Assembly: GCA_963576735.1 (NCBI GenBank)
Contig: OY755196.1
Location: 5,561,912-5,625,911, forward strand
From: Bedellia somnulentella
Taxonomy: Eukaryota; Arthropoda; Insecta; Lepidoptera; Bedelliidae
Direction of reading: 5' to 3'
Length of the DNA stretch: 64,000 nucleotides
Shown: in pieces, positions 9,836-20,743 of the stretch
Numbering within the stretch: position 1 is the first letter of the stretch
How the letters are laid out: each line of letters opens with the position of its first letter
Program-made: the position numbers and the translations under genes
Notes under the pieces: generated by a model
What the model was told of the DNA's origin: nothing
What the model saw: only the letters and a program-made list of their open reading frames with translations
Databases searched by the model: none

Positions 9836-12766
9836 TTAACTTATTATATTAAGCAATTCCTCTGATTCCGTGTATGTAAGATTTAAAAGCCACGATTGAA
9901 GTTTTTTCTTGCATTCAAAGTTGTTTAAGTTATATAATACTAGTAATCTATTAATTTTATTATATAAGTATGGACCTAAAAATATAAAGAATCTATTTGT
10001 AATGGAAAATTTTGCACTATAAGTATTCAAACATACTATATCCTTTCGCCTCCTGTTTAGTGTATCAGGGTTGAAGTGTAAGCTGGCATGCTGCTTTAGA
10101 ACAGTGAATAGAATAAAGAGCTGGCGCACAGTTAGCACTTTGCATTGTTTATATAGTTCGGTAGTAGGGAAATAGAAAGGGCGCGCTGTGGCTACTTTAA
10201 GTAGCGCTCTTTGAGCTCGTTCCAGTTTTAACATAGTGGTAATGCCAGCACCTCCCCAAGATTTTATGCAATAAGTCAGTAAGGATTGACCAAGCGCTTG
10301 ATAGATTTGTTTTATTAAAGCGTAGTCACATATGTGTCTCAACTTTTTAAATATTACTATAAGTTTTCTAATTCTATTACAGAGTGCATTAATATGGACC
10401 TTAAAAGTTAAAGTAACATCGAGAGTAATTCCAAGATATTTGATGTTAATTGCTTTGGAGATAGTTGAGCATGGGCATGGTGCGCTATCAGTGCAAGTGC
10501 GGTGATGTGCATAAAGCGGGGTATTAGCGAGTAATGGTGTAGAAGTGTTCCTTGCGAAAAACATATACATAGTTTTATCAGTGTTCAAGGACAGAAAATT
10601 ATTAAAAAGCCAGTCATTCACAATACTAAAGCCAAATTGAGCGAATTTATAAGCTTCGTCTATTGTTTTTGCAGAAAAAAGTAAGGCTGTGTCATCTGCA
10701 TATGAAACTATGGTGCCGTTATTAAGTTGGAGATTACATAGCTCATTAATATAAATCAAAAATAGGCTGGGTCCTAAGATACTACCCTGAGGGACGCCAT
10801 AGGGGTGGTTTTTTGAAAATGTGCTATAATTGTCTCCAATTTTTAGGCACTGAAGTCTATTACTAAGATAACTTTCAAATAATTTTAACTGAGTATCCCG
10901 AATGCCGATATTTTCTAATTTTCGCAATAAAATTGGAATTGAAATTGTATCAAAGGCTTTTTTGAGGTCGAGAAAAATCCCTATAACATGCATACCTTTG
11001 TCCAAATTTTGCACAATTTCATTTGTAAGGCAATGGACTGCGTCATCAGTAGATAACTTTTTACGGAAACCAAATTGACAACTTGAGAGAAAGGATATTT
11101 CATCTAAATATTTTATTAACCTACTGTTCATTATTTTTTCCAAAATTTTAGAGAAAGTGGGAAGAAGAGAAATCGGTCTGTAATTATTTGGTTGGTTTTT
11201 ATCCCCCGATTTATAAATCGGAATAACCACAGCTTTTTTTAATGACTCGGGGAATATACCTTGAGACAAGCAATTTTGAAATATGAGAGTTAACGGAGGG
11301 GCTAGTATATCCTTACAAAATTTCAAAACTTTACATGAGATGTTATCCCATCCGGGGGCACTATTACTTTTTAAGTTATTTATAATACCCTCTACTTCAG
11401 AGACGTCTGTATCGATCATAACAAACGATTTAAGCCTTGAAGGGTGTTTAGAATTAGCTTGATAGTATTTTTCAAAATTTGCCTGTTCAGATAAATTCTT
11501 ACCAATGTTTATGAAAAAGTTATTTATAAATTCTGCTGACTGTGTGGGAGTTGACCTTAGCTTGAATAGTTCGTTAGGGATATCATTATGTTTTGTCGTG
11601 CAAGTCTTTTGTTTAATGAAATTCCAAATTAATTTGTTGTTACTTCCCGCAGATTGAAGTTCTTTTTTCTCGTACTCACATTTTACATTTTTCAAAATTT
11701 TATTGCAAAAATTGCGATATCGTTTGTAAATAAGAGTAATAGTATTGTTAGTAGGCTCAAGCATATACCTTTTGTGCAACTTATCTCTATGTTTTATGCA
11801 TCTGATTAAGCCAGGAGTTATCCAAGGTTTTATTATTTGGTACTTCCTGCTTTGACGAAACGTGCTTGTATTTTTCGCAATTGCATTTTGAACACAGTTA
11901 GTCACGTAATTCATGGAAAAGTTTACGTCAGTATTATTACAAACCGTGCTGAACTCTATTTGAATTAAATCACGTCTTACGTTTTGCATGTTAACACTAG
12001 AATAGCTGCGGCGGCATTTATTATGAGTCAGCTTTAAATTCAATGTCAATAGCACGGCGCGATGATCGGTAATAGTCGAGTTAGTAACAAATGTATGTGT
12101 CAGGTAATTCGTTTTTATCATAACATGATCTAGACAGGATCCGCTGTTGTGAGTGGGAAAGGTATGGGCGGGTGATATTCCATGAAAAGCACATATGTTT
12201 AAGTATTCCTGGATAGAAGAATCGTTGTTTTCTGTTATAATGTCAATATTCAAGTCTCCAGTTAAAACAATGTTTTTTGTAGAGGCGAAAGCATGTAGTA
12301 TACTGTTCAAGGATTGTAAAAAATTATCAAGTTTGCGAAAAGATGGAGAGCGGTAAAAAGATAATATGACTAAGTCCTTACTTATCAGTCCTAGACAATT
12401 ACTTTCATTAACACAAATTTCTTCTATGGTAAAGTTTAACGTATCTCGTACATATATTATAATGCCATCATTTTGGTTATGTAGTTTAGTTGAGCTGTGT
12501 AATTTGTACCCTGTGAGGGTGGGTAAACTATGTGCTCGGTTTTGTAACCAACATTCAGTCAAGATAATAATATCAAAAGGAACATTAAATCGAGTTAATA
12601 ATATTAGAAAATCATCGAAATTTTTGTGAATACTACGAATGTTTTGGGTTAAGATTTTAAGAGTACCTTTCTCATTACAAATTAATTGGCTACACAATTC
12701 AACATCACACGAGTGAGATTCACCAAATTTTATATTGTCTAAGTCATAGATAATTTGATGTGTCAT
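9836..12766 (-). CDS. LINE ORF2: endonuclease and reverse transcriptase
   Basis: 976 residues without interruption. The N-terminal quarter is an APE-type endonuclease (QNIRSIHKNF, IIILTECWL, LTGDLNIDI and ITDHRAV), which nicks the target for target-primed reverse transcription. The centre is a non-LTR reverse transcriptase with NNYRPISLLPTFSKILEKIM, FLDLKKAFDTI, YGVPQGSILGPSLFLIYIN and SYADDTALL. The C-terminal part has a conserved helical and Cys/His region typical of jockey and CR1 clades, and no RNase H domain is seen. Length and domain order are normal. I cannot separate jockey from CR1/Daphne by eye. Confidence 0.92.
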   Translation of the reverse strand: MTHQIIYDLDNIKFGESHSCDVELCSQLICNEKGTLKILTQNIRSIHKNFDDFLILLTRFNVPFDIIILTECWLQNRAHSLPTLTGYKLHSSTKLHNQNDGIIIYVRDTLNFTIEEICVNESNCLGLISKDLVILSFYRSPSFRKLDNFLQSLNSILHAFASTKNIVLTGDLNIDIITENNDSSIQEYLNICAFHGISPAHTFPTHNSGSCLDHVMIKTNYLTHTFVTNSTITDHRAVLLTLNLKLTHNKCRRSYSSVNMQNVRRDLIQIEFSTVCNNTDVNFSMNYVTNCVQNAIAKNTSTFRQSRKYQIIKPWITPGLIRCIKHRDKLHKRYMLEPTNNTITLIYKRYRNFCNKILKNVKCEYEKKELQSAGSNNKLIWNFIKQKTCTTKHNDIPNELFKLRSTPTQSAEFINNFFINIGKNLSEQANFEKYYQANSKHPSRLKSFVMIDTDVSEVEGIINNLKSNSAPGWDNISCKVLKFCKDILAPPLTLIFQNCLSQGIFPESLKKAVVIPIYKSGDKNQPNNYRPISLLPTFSKILEKIMNSRLIKYLDEISFLSSCQFGFRKKLSTDDAVHCLTNEIVQNLDKGMHVIGIFLDLKKAFDTISIPILLRKLENIGIRDTQLKLFESYLSNRLQCLKIGDNYSTFSKNHPYGVPQGSILGPSLFLIYINELCNLQLNNGTIVSYADDTALLFSAKTIDEAYKFAQFGFSIVNDWLFNNFLSLNTDKTMYMFFARNTSTPLLANTPLYAHHRTCTDSAPCPCSTISKAINIKYLGITLDVTLTFKVHINALCNRIRKLIVIFKKLRHICDYALIKQIYQALGQSLLTYCIKSWGGAGITTMLKLERAQRALLKVATARPFYFPTTELYKQCKVLTVRQLFILFTVLKQHASLHFNPDTLNRRRKDIVCLNTYSAKFSITNRFFIFLGPYLYNKINRLLVLYNLNNFECKKKLQSWLLNLTYTESEELLNIIS

Positions 12767-12876
12767 TGATAAATAAACTAAAGAACGTTTAAAAATAAAT
12801 TTAAAAAAGAAGTAAAAAATGTGAAATGAAACTTAATTAATAAGTGCTTATAGATAATAAGAAGATACGGGCGCTC

Positions 12877-14136
12877 TTAGGCGCCTTCATAGTTAATAGA
12901 ATTTATATACCTCAATTCTGCATTCTTCCTTGCTGGGCATTCAGGGTCTCCTGTAGGATGGTTACTCGTTTTTTTAAAACGCTTGCAGGTGGCACAGGTT
13001 GGTTCCTGAGATTTTTTAATACACTCTTTGATAGAGTGTCCAGTCTCCCCACAATGGCCACAGACCTGATCAGCCTCACGACAAAACTTAGCTGAGTGTC
13101 CATATTGCTGACATTTAAAACAACGGGTCACAAGGGTGAAGTCTCTTATTTTACATGATGTCCAGTTAATGAAAATTCGCTTCTGATTCATGAGACATTT
13201 GCGAATTCCTGCGGGGACCTCAATTATGTAGTGGCAATATTTACCCTGTTTTTTACCCCCTTTATGGCTAAGTTTTATGGAGCTAAGAAATTTGTCGAAT
13301 GTTGAGTCTGGATACTTATCGGCCAAATTTTGTTCATACATGCACTGAAACACTTCTTTCTCCGATAAATTTGTTGGCACTCCAACTACAACTATTCTAG
13401 GGCGGCGCTGGTTACTTTCTTCTAAAGTAAGATCGTTTGAGCAGAGTTTATTTGACGATTTGATCTTTTCAATATCCTGCTGGGACTCGGTGCTGATGAT
13501 TACTCCTCCATTTTTAGTTTTTCTGAGTCCTCGTACTTGCAATTTCATCTCCTCGGGGCAGATAATTTTTTGTACTAGGGACTTGGTCTCATCACTAGAT
13601 TTTTGTTTGTCTTTGGGAAATATTGTTATGGAGGCTAGATTTTGGGGTCTTACAAAATCGTTCGGTCCCTTTTTAACCATATCGGCAAAAGAAGTGTTCG
13701 TCTTAGTTTGGGACTCCAAAGAATTGCGTATAGATTGTTTAAGGTCTTGGATTGTTTCAAGGTCACCTTGTTTTTGTTCTAAGACTTCAATTTTCTGATA
13801 TAAGTTCTGGATTTTAGATTGGGCGAGAAGAAGATGTTGTTTAGCCGATTGGTAATGAACTGCCATTTGACCAGTACCATTCCCGATTTTCCTACATAAG
13901 TTACTAATACAGAGCTTTTGGTCTGAGTTCAGCTTACCTTCGGTCGATACTTGGCATATTTTTTGTAAGCAGGCCTCAATGGTGTCCATCCAATATTGGA
14001 TATCAGTAGTTGATACAACGCTGGAGTCCTGATGTTTTGAAGAAGCCGATGGTGCTTGGTCCATATTGTCTTCAGTGCACTGCGGAGGAGGACTGCGCCG
14101 AGTCAGTCCGCTCCGATTAAATGGACTTCCTTCCAT
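12877..14136 (-). CDS. LINE ORF1: gag-like zinc-knuckle protein
   Basis: 419 residues. The N-terminal half is hydrophilic with a probable coiled coil (AKQHLLLAQSKIQNLYQKIE ...). The middle resembles an RNA-binding gag-like domain (RRPRIVVVGVPTNLSEKEV). The C-terminus has CCHC knuckles CFKCQQYGHSAKFC and CGHCGETGHSIKEC plus a further Cys-rich segment CATCKRFKKTSNHPTGDPEC. Such proteins package the element RNA. The frame is unbroken and precedes ORF2 in the expected order. Confidence 0.9.
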   Translation of the reverse strand: MEGSPFNRSGLTRRSPPPQCTEDNMDQAPSASSKHQDSSVVSTTDIQYWMDTIEACLQKICQVSTEGKLNSDQKLCISNLCRKIGNGTGQMAVHYQSAKQHLLLAQSKIQNLYQKIEVLEQKQGDLETIQDLKQSIRNSLESQTKTNTSFADMVKKGPNDFVRPQNLASITIFPKDKQKSSDETKSLVQKIICPEEMKLQVRGLRKTKNGGVIISTESQQDIEKIKSSNKLCSNDLTLEESNQRRPRIVVVGVPTNLSEKEVFQCMYEQNLADKYPDSTFDKFLSSIKLSHKGGKKQGKYCHYIIEVPAGIRKCLMNQKRIFINWTSCKIRDFTLVTRCFKCQQYGHSAKFCREADQVCGHCGETGHSIKECIKKSQEPTCATCKRFKKTSNHPTGDPECPARKNAELRYINSINYEGA

Positions 14137-14309
14137 AATAATCTCTTAGTTAAATACACTAATACACTAATACAACATATTAACACTACAATAGTCTATG
14201 CGATTAGTATTTAGGTGATGCAGACATTTAAAAAAGTAATATATAAAATATTAATCTCAATAGTTAACGAGAGCTAAAATGGCACGTGCGTTCTAGTCGC
14301 AGGCCAGTA

Positions 14310-15235
14310 GATGATTGTAATGTAATGACGATCTATTCTTTTCCTGGGATAGTAAAAACTTCGTTGGATACAGCCGTCACACCGCGAAATATATCTTCCG
14401 GATTCATCCATACCGGAATTTGGCCAGTTAACATTAAAATATTCCAGGACGCTGATTATCTTCCCAGTCAGGTTACTGATCGCTCTTTGGCAACTTCCAA
14501 TAGTCCTGGTCCATCCAGCTCTAACTTGGTCGGCATTTCAAGAAGTGAAAAACCCGTGCCATGTTCTACCCTTGCAGACAGTGTTTTACCCGATTCCCGT
14601 ACACCTAGTCCATCAATCATAAATTTACCGGCTACTCCTTCTCTATTCAGCTACGATACAGAAGACGTATCTAAGCCTGCAGACAACCTTCGTGAGAATT
14701 AACCTGATCTGGCGATATCTGAACCCGTTGTTCCCTCTACAGTTAATACATCTGATGTAATACCTGTAGCATCAACATCACGAGATACTTCAGTTACTAT
14801 GACAGCAATTCCATTCTCATCTGACTCTCTTCGACCCTTGCCAAAGGCTCCACCCAGGAAAGGAAATCAAAAAAATAGACGCAAAGTGAAATCCGCTATC
14901 TTAACCGACCGATCCTGTAAAAGATGAACTAGCTGCAATCGAAGCAGTTAGAATGGCTAAGAAAAAAGTGAAAAAACCTAACTTTGAAGAAACCAAAAAA
15001 AAGGAGATCAAAACCAGATACTAAAACTAAGAAGACCATGGTTGGCAAGAAACAAAGAAGAAATGAAAACAGAGAAGAGGAAGAGGAATCTTTTTGCCTT
15101 TGTTGTTTCAAGCCATTTTCTAATAGCAAAGTCAAAGAAAAATGGGTGCAATGTCTGGAGTGCAAAAACTGGGCTCATGAAGCTTGCACTGGTGGGGAAC
15201 TTTCTTATGTTTGCCACAACTGCTTGTCAGATTGA
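14310..15235 (+). pseudogene. pogo-type transposase C-terminus with PHD-like finger
   Basis: MTIYSFPGIVKT ... GFIHTGIWPVN ... DADYLPSQVTD is the segment after the DDE domain in pogo/jerky-like transposases. It is followed by a Ser/Pro-rich linker. After a stop at 14701 and frame changes come PLPKAPPRKGNQKNRRK and a basic segment. The end (about 15090-15235) is a Cys-rich module, CLCCFKPFSNSK ... WVQCLECKNWAHEAC ... CHNC, matching a PHD-like C4-H-C3 spacing. This terminal finger is known in some insect pogo-type transposases and may read chromatin. Several frame breaks make it non-functional. Confidence 0.75.
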
Positions 15236-15239
15236 TATT

Positions 15240-16034
15240 TTTTAATTTCCATAATATTTTTATTTTCCTCATTTGTGAAATGGTTGTATTGTTACTAAAA
15301 TATTCGAAGAAATACTGATAAAGTAAGACTGATTCTAAAAGTTAAGGAACGACTGAAAGTTAATGAGTATTTTATGTTAAAGACTTAGAACTTATATTAA
15401 TAAATAATAATAGAATAGAATAGAAAACTCTTTATTATACATTAAATAAGGAAAAACAATTACAAATACACAGAATAAATTAACAAAAGTACAATTGGCG
15501 GTCTTATCACTAAAAGCGATCTCTTCCAGACAACCTTTGAATGGAGAGGTCAATAAATTAGAGTCATGTGAGATAGATGTACAACAACATGGTGAAACTG
15601 ATGACTATGCGTTAATCTGCATAAACAATACAACAATCCAGTCATAATTAAATCTAGTTATAATATAATAAACTATTAACAAACATATAAATACTATGAT
15701 ACAATAAATTAAAACTACATACAAATATTATGATACATATTTTTATTCATATAATTAATATATATAATTTAATTTGCAACAGTATTATAGCGTAATAATA
15801 AATCTTTATTTCAAACAAATGCAGTCCATACAAAATAATACAAAAACTAGTGTTAGTAAAGATTTACTTTAAAAACTATGTTAGAAAATAAAATAAACGA
15901 CACAATAAATTAATATATGTTATATACAAAATTTACACAGTCCTGAGGTGCATACCCAACCAATGCCTTAGTATGGGACAATACAGGCGTTGCTATGCTA
16001 TGCGTTTTCTTATAATGGCTAAAAAGCCATCTAC
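15240..16034. other. AT-rich non-coding region with an antisense LINE tail
   Basis: No coding sequence. Around 15415-15560 the plus strand contains CTTTATTATACATTAAATAA and AAAAGCGATCTCTTCCAGAC. Its reverse complement (GTCTGGAAGAGATCGC...) resembles the 3' untranslated tail of a LINE common in moths and butterflies. Another similar CTTTATTTCAAACAAATGCA stretch occurs near 15805. The rest is low-complexity A/T. Confidence 0.45.
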
Positions 16035-16300
16035 TAGATTTGTTGTTGGGTTCTGATGTTATAGGCACTTTTTTGACTGGAGGGCCTCAGCCCTTACAGC
16101 CCAACGGATTGGTAGCAGTGCCTACCGTTTTTGGTTTTGTCATTTTTGGACTAGTCCTATCTAGTAGTGTGCCGGTTGAACATAGTGTTGGTGTAGGTTT
16201 GTCACTCTCGAAAATTCTTCAGCAATCCTGGGAGATCGAAGAGCCACCAAAACAGAAATTTGAAGACCCAGTGAACCAAGAGTGTGAATTGTTCTACCAG
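16035..16300 (+). pseudogene. BEL/Pao fragment, protease-RT linker
   Basis: LLDLLLGSDVIGTFLTGGPQ, TVFGFVIFG and LSKILQQSWEIEEPPKQKFE ... NQECELFY follow the order seen after the protease in BEL/Pao polyproteins. It is a different BEL family from the one at 2-3357. The match ends where antisense LINE sequence starts near 16290; downstream residues in the same frame are an artefact of reading through it. Confidence 0.7.
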
Positions 16301-17244
16301 AATAATACTGGTCGCTTCTGCACTGGTCAACTTATCACTCGGCTCTTTGCCTTTTTTATCCATCCTCTCTATGTGCCCAAACCACCTCAACATTCCTTTT
16401 TCTATCTTGCATACTACGTCATCTTTCAAACCTACTCGTTCACGGATCACAGTATTTCTCACTCTATCACACAGCCTTACATTACATATACTTCTGAGGG
16501 ATCTCATTTCTACTGCATTAACTCTACTTTCATGCTTCTTCTGCCATGCCCAACATTCACTACCATACATCAGCGTGGAAACCAGAACAGCATTATGCAC
16601 AGCCATTCGAGCCTTTTCTGACAACGACTGGCTCAACATCAGACTCTTCATGGCTCCATTCACCGCGTTTCGCTTTTTAACTCTCCTTTCAATATCTTCC
16701 TCACATTTTCCATCCCTAGTAAACAAACTCCCCAGATATACAAATTCTTTCACTTGTTCCACTTTCTTACCATTTATAACAATGTCACATTCTGTCATAC
16801 TTTCTTCTCTTTCAAAAACCATTGTTTTGGTTTTGTCCACATTCACTCTCATTCCCTTTCTTTCGAAAGACATACACGCAATGTTCACCATCTCCTGCAA
16901 CTCATTTACCGTTGATGCAAGTAACATTTAATGATGAACCCACTCATTTTCAGTCCATAATCACTTTCGAGCAGTTCTTTCAAACAGTCATCCATGAACA
17001 AATTGAAGAGCCACGGAGAAGCCACACAACCCTGTCTTACACCCCTAGAGATATCAAACCAGTCCGTGTCTTCTCCGTTTACTATCACACATGCATTGGA
17101 ATCCTCGAGTGACTCCAATGCACGTATAAGTTGGCTCCCCAAACCGAGCTTAGACAACACCTTCCACAAATATTTTCTTACTACCCTATCATACGCCTTC
17201 TCCAAATCAATGAAGGTGCAATACACTTTTTGGTTTTTTGCCAA
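16290..17244 (-). pseudogene. RTE-like LINE reverse transcriptase, C-terminal half
   Basis: On the minus strand, CTFIDLEKAYDRV and RGVRQGCVASPWLFNLFMD are reverse-transcriptase motifs. A second frame from about 16927 gives LLASTVNELQEMVN, KEFVYLGSLFTRDG and GHIERMD, the thumb and C-terminal part. The catalytic YADD motif between them is missing: the sequence jumps from KMSGF to LLAST with a frame change near 16925. It is therefore inactive. The RTE assignment rests on the VYLGSLFT ... MLRWFGHIERM order. Confidence 0.85.
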
Positions 17245-17339
17245 AAATTTCTCTGTGATGCACCTTAAGGAGAAGACTTAAGTAAGTTTTTATTAAATGG
17301 TAGCAGAGCGTTATACACGAACAGGGTTGTCGGAAAAAG

Positions 17340-19070
17340 AAAAGTCAAGACGGTAAAGAGAGAGCATTAAAGAAAACCCAGAAAAATTGGCTGAACGGAA
17401 GAAAAAGGAAAGCTATCATAAAAATATAAGATTGGTATCAGATTTGAATCCCGAGGAACAAAAAAATTGCAAAATTATTTGGAAATTGTGTAAACAAGAA
17501 CAGAGGAAACGAAAAAAAGCTGTTTGTAATATACTAAACGATACACCTCCAAGTTCTCCATCTATTTTGAGGGATATAAATATAACCCAAGAACAATATG
17601 AACCTACTCCACACAGTTCGCCTGTTGCATTGTTGCAATCTACACATAAAGAAAGAGGAAGAATAATAATTCGCAGGGACAGATCTAAATTATACAAAGA
17701 AACTAGAAAAATACAAAAACGAAGCCAAGTGAAAAATATAAGAAGAGAGCTCATTGCTAGGAAAAACAATTACTAAAAATTTAAGAAAAACAGCCTACGG
17801 AAGAAAGTGAAGAAACACTAAACAAATATAAAACGTTGTCTAATGCCATTAAAGAAACATACAAAAAAATAAAAGCTCGTAAAGGAAGAAACTTACTGAA
17901 AAATATATTTATAAATATAGATTCATCACAAAAAATATAAAATTATTAACGAGTGCTTGGATATTTTCGCTTTCTGCTCCGTCGCTTCAAGCAATATACA
18001 CTAACCACCTGCAATATGGGCTCATTTACATCAGATTCTGACACATATTAAGGAAAACTATCTAGAAGTTGTAGTATGTATACACCATAGTATCTATACA
18101 CTTTTTCTCAGATGGGCCGTTCTCGCAGTACCGCCAAAAAGTTATTTTTTTTTACTTGCACAATGGCATTTGATTATGGATTTCAGGCATTCAGTTGGTC
18201 ATATTTTGAAGCTGGCCATGAGAAGGGACCTGCCGATGGTATAGGAGAATATTTGAGACGACAAGCAGACAATAAGGTGGCCACTGGAAAGGATATTATC
18301 GATGCATTTAGCTTTTATCAAGTTCTTCAAGGATCTAGTAAAGTTAATTTTTTTTATAGAACTAAAGAACAAATCGACGAAATTCAGAAAGATATTCCAA
18401 AAAATCTTCTACCTCTCTCGGGAACCAAAGAGGTACACCAAATCTTTTCGAAGATGCGTGGCCAACTAATGTATAGAAATTTGAGCTGTTTCTGCTCTAG
18501 AGGATTTTACGACTGCCTTAAACCAAAATTTTACTCACCCACACAAAGTCACAAAAAATATCTCTTGAATACACCTCTCCGTATGACGACTTGTTGTTAT
18601 TAAGTTCTTCGCTCGCTCTTTTAGCAGATATTTATGACGATGTATCAAGTGACGATGACGTACCTTTAAATTGCTTGGCATCTTCCAAAAAAGATGATAT
18701 TACGTTAACTGATTTACGTTCGGCCCGGAACAAAAGTATCTACGATATTGTATACAGCCCTTCTGATAACTCTGATGCTGAAAATAATACTTCAGAACCA
18801 CAGCCATCTTAGTCATCTTATGAGGTCTTTTACCAATAATTGGCGATTATATTCTTGTCAAAGTTTTAGGCGTCAAAAGCAAATCATATCATACAATGCA
18901 TGTATTGCTCAAAGCAATATCGAAGAGGATGGTGAGATCAAAGTTACATTCCTAAGATCTGTAAAAGGAGGAAACTATTTATCTTGGATGAGAAAGATAT
19001 ATTGTTCGCGCCAAATTATGTTTCATGTGTTGGTCCAAGACGTCCTGTTATTATATTAACTTGTAGTAGA
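17340..19070 (+). pseudogene. Unnamed DDE-like transposase family, copy 1
   Basis: I do not know the accepted name of this family; it occurs as uncharacterised repeats in insects. The N-terminal part (17387-17776) is very basic and carries SSP-type motifs. After deletion of the middle, 18120-18450 gives FSWSYFEAGHEKGPADGIGEYLRRQAD, aligning with the FFATSHGKGAV motif of copy 2 (61.8-62.9 kb). An acidic linker (18600-18810) and a C-terminal module (FLRSVKGGNYL..., 18830-19060) follow in other frames. The loss of the central acidic motif TDGCAAQFKN, which copy 2 retains, and several frameshifts make it non-functional. Confidence 0.5.
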
Positions 19071-19097
19071 CGCAGTCGCTCGCCGGTTACCACGTTA

Positions 19098-19700
19098 TTT
19101 AACCCGCGAGCACTCGCGCTATGAGCATTTTGCTCACATTAAATTTAAAACACGCGCCATTTCGTCAAAATTATTCGTACGTACATCGTTCATTTGGTAG
19201 CTGAGTTTTGTTCCGTCCCCCACCCCTGTATGCAGTGCGCCAGTCACTCGGACGAGGTGGTTTGTTGCGCCGTGTACCCTCAGGCGGCGTTTTACTCATC
19301 GCGCGGGTATCAACGTAAGCACTTTTTTTACTCATGACTTTATTTATTTTCATCTTAGCGACAGTTTTACTGCTACTTTTATGCAATATTATGATTTTAT
19401 ATTACTGAAATAGTAATCTATTATGTATTTCTATTATAGATGGTTTTTTTTGAAGAGTTTTTTTTTGATTAATTTTTTACGCAAGACTGCCTTACAAGAC
19501 TGGAAAATTAGTTCCTATGATTGTTAATTAAAATGAAAAAGATTAATTTTGTTAACTTTTTGAATACATATTTTCTAGAATAAATAATGTGTGTTTTATT
19601 AAATAAAATATTTTTTTAGTACTATTTTTTGGTAAAACTTGCATTTAATGACATTCATGAACGTGAGCAAATTGCTCTACACGCGAGTGCCTATGCAATT
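19098..19700. mobile_element. Candidate non-autonomous element with imperfect terminal repeats
   Basis: GAGCACTCGCGCTATGAGCA... (19108-19140) is mirrored by an inverted, imperfect copy at 19660-19692 (about 33 bp, mismatches present). The left side begins after TTTAACCCGCG, which hints at a TTAA target and a piggyBac-like origin, but the right-hand TTAA is not seen. The interior has no coding capacity. Confidence 0.4.
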
Positions 19701-19746
19701 TTTTGAGGCGCGGGTGCTGGCGATTTGAAGGCGTCCCGAAAAGAAT

Positions 19747-20091
19747 AAAAAAAATTAAGTAAAAAAACTTTTTAAGAAAAAGCTTTTATTTAAACGCTCT
19801 AAAAAGAAGAAAATAAAATATTCCTTTTGGATTATACTAAGAACTCCTCCTCATTATAAACAATTTATATATAATAATAAAAGCTTGTCGCTCGATTTAC
19901 CACAAATTATTATGATATAAAGGAATGTTGATAGGTATGTAAACCTCGCGACAAGCTTTTATTATTATATATAAATTGTTTATAATGAGGAGTTGTTAGT
20001 ATAATCCAAAAGGAATATTTTATTTTCTTCTTTTTAGAGCGTTTAAATAAAAGCTTTTTCTTAAAAAGTTTTTTTACTTAATTTTTTTTAT
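19747..20091. repeat. Large foldback (inverted repeat), arms about 143 bp
   Basis: Bases 19747-19890 recur as an inverted copy at 19949-20091, with a spacer of 58 bases. The only obvious difference is a three-base CTC-type insertion in the left arm near 19850. The arms include AAGCTTTTATTTAAACGC and AAGCTTGTCG. It is non-coding and would form a long hairpin as DNA or RNA. It is a foldback element or MITE. Confidence 0.9.
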
Positions 20092-20199
20092 TTTTTACTT
20101 TTTAGTTATCGCTGGCTAGGTTCCTCAGTCTGGTCATCTCATTTAATGCATCATTGTTGCAAGGACGTTTGCCGGTTGATTTATTTTCAAGTTATTATT

Positions 20200-20743
20200 A
20201 CTCTCAAAATGCCCTCTCATTTGATACCCATATTGTAGAAGTAGACTAAAGGTAACTATTCCGCCATCCTGCATGGTCCGCCATATTGGATTCAGAATGA
20301 CGTCATATTCTTTTTCTAGTCACTCTTAACAAGCCCTTTCATTTGATACCCATATTGTATAAGTGGATTAAATATAACTGTTCTGACATCTTGTATGAAT
20401 TTAGAATGACGTCACATATCTTATCATATATTGCCATCCAAACAAAATGCGTCCACAAGATTTCAGCACAAACGGTTGAATATATCTACTTCAAAATTGA
20501 GTTCAAAGATTTCACTCGAACACACAAATATACATACATTGCAAGTTAAATAAAAGCTTTTAAAAAACAAATGCGTTGTTTCATCTCTTTTTGGAACGCA
20601 GCCATAAGCGTCGCGCCAATCGGAACGCACCGCTAAGCTGTCATTTGAACGTTTTTGTGCGCCGTGCCTACCACGACTTTTTTCTCGCGCTTCAATATTA
20701 TTACCATTTATCTGTTTTAAATAAAATTGTGTGCCCTAATATT
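20200..20743. other. Dispersed repeat with duplicated CATTTGATACCCATATTGTA
   Basis: CATTTGATACCCATATTGTA occurs near 20218 and again near 20340. Each is followed by a related stretch ending in AGAATGACGTCA. The duplication is about 120 bp and degenerate. An AT-rich section with AATAAAAGCTTTT follows, then the leader of the DIRS-like element. Assignment to a named family was not possible by eye. Confidence 0.4.

Larger units (their letters stand above)
9780..14200 (-). mobile_element. Full-length two-ORF LINE (jockey/CR1-like)
   Basis: The minus strand carries a zinc-knuckle gag-like ORF1 followed after about 110 bp by an endonuclease/reverse transcriptase ORF2, both uninterrupted. The 5' end lies near 14140-14250, where ACTAATAC-type words repeat. 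The 3' end lies near 9780-9835 in an A/T-rich tail. Pogo-type sequence on both sides shows it inserted into that transposon. I could not define the target-site duplication. Confidence 0.85.
8300..15240 (+). mobile_element. pogo-type DNA transposon, split by a LINE
   Basis: Two separated coding parts belong together. The catalytic part (8642-9600) stops after the motif NPGK. The C-terminal part resumes near 14325 with FPGIVKTSLDTAVTPRNISSGF, the segment that follows it in pogo/jerky-type transposases. The LINE at about 9780-14200 lies between them. A probable 5' non-coding exon (about 8300-8392, ending at a GTAAGT donor) precedes an intron ending in TTTCAG just before the ATG at 8643. I could not identify terminal inverted repeats. 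Confidence 0.65.

Noticed and set aside
16040..16621. 193-codon plus-strand ORF taken as one protein
   Set aside because: Only the first part is BEL/Pao; after about 16290 it reads the antisense of the LINE reverse transcriptase.
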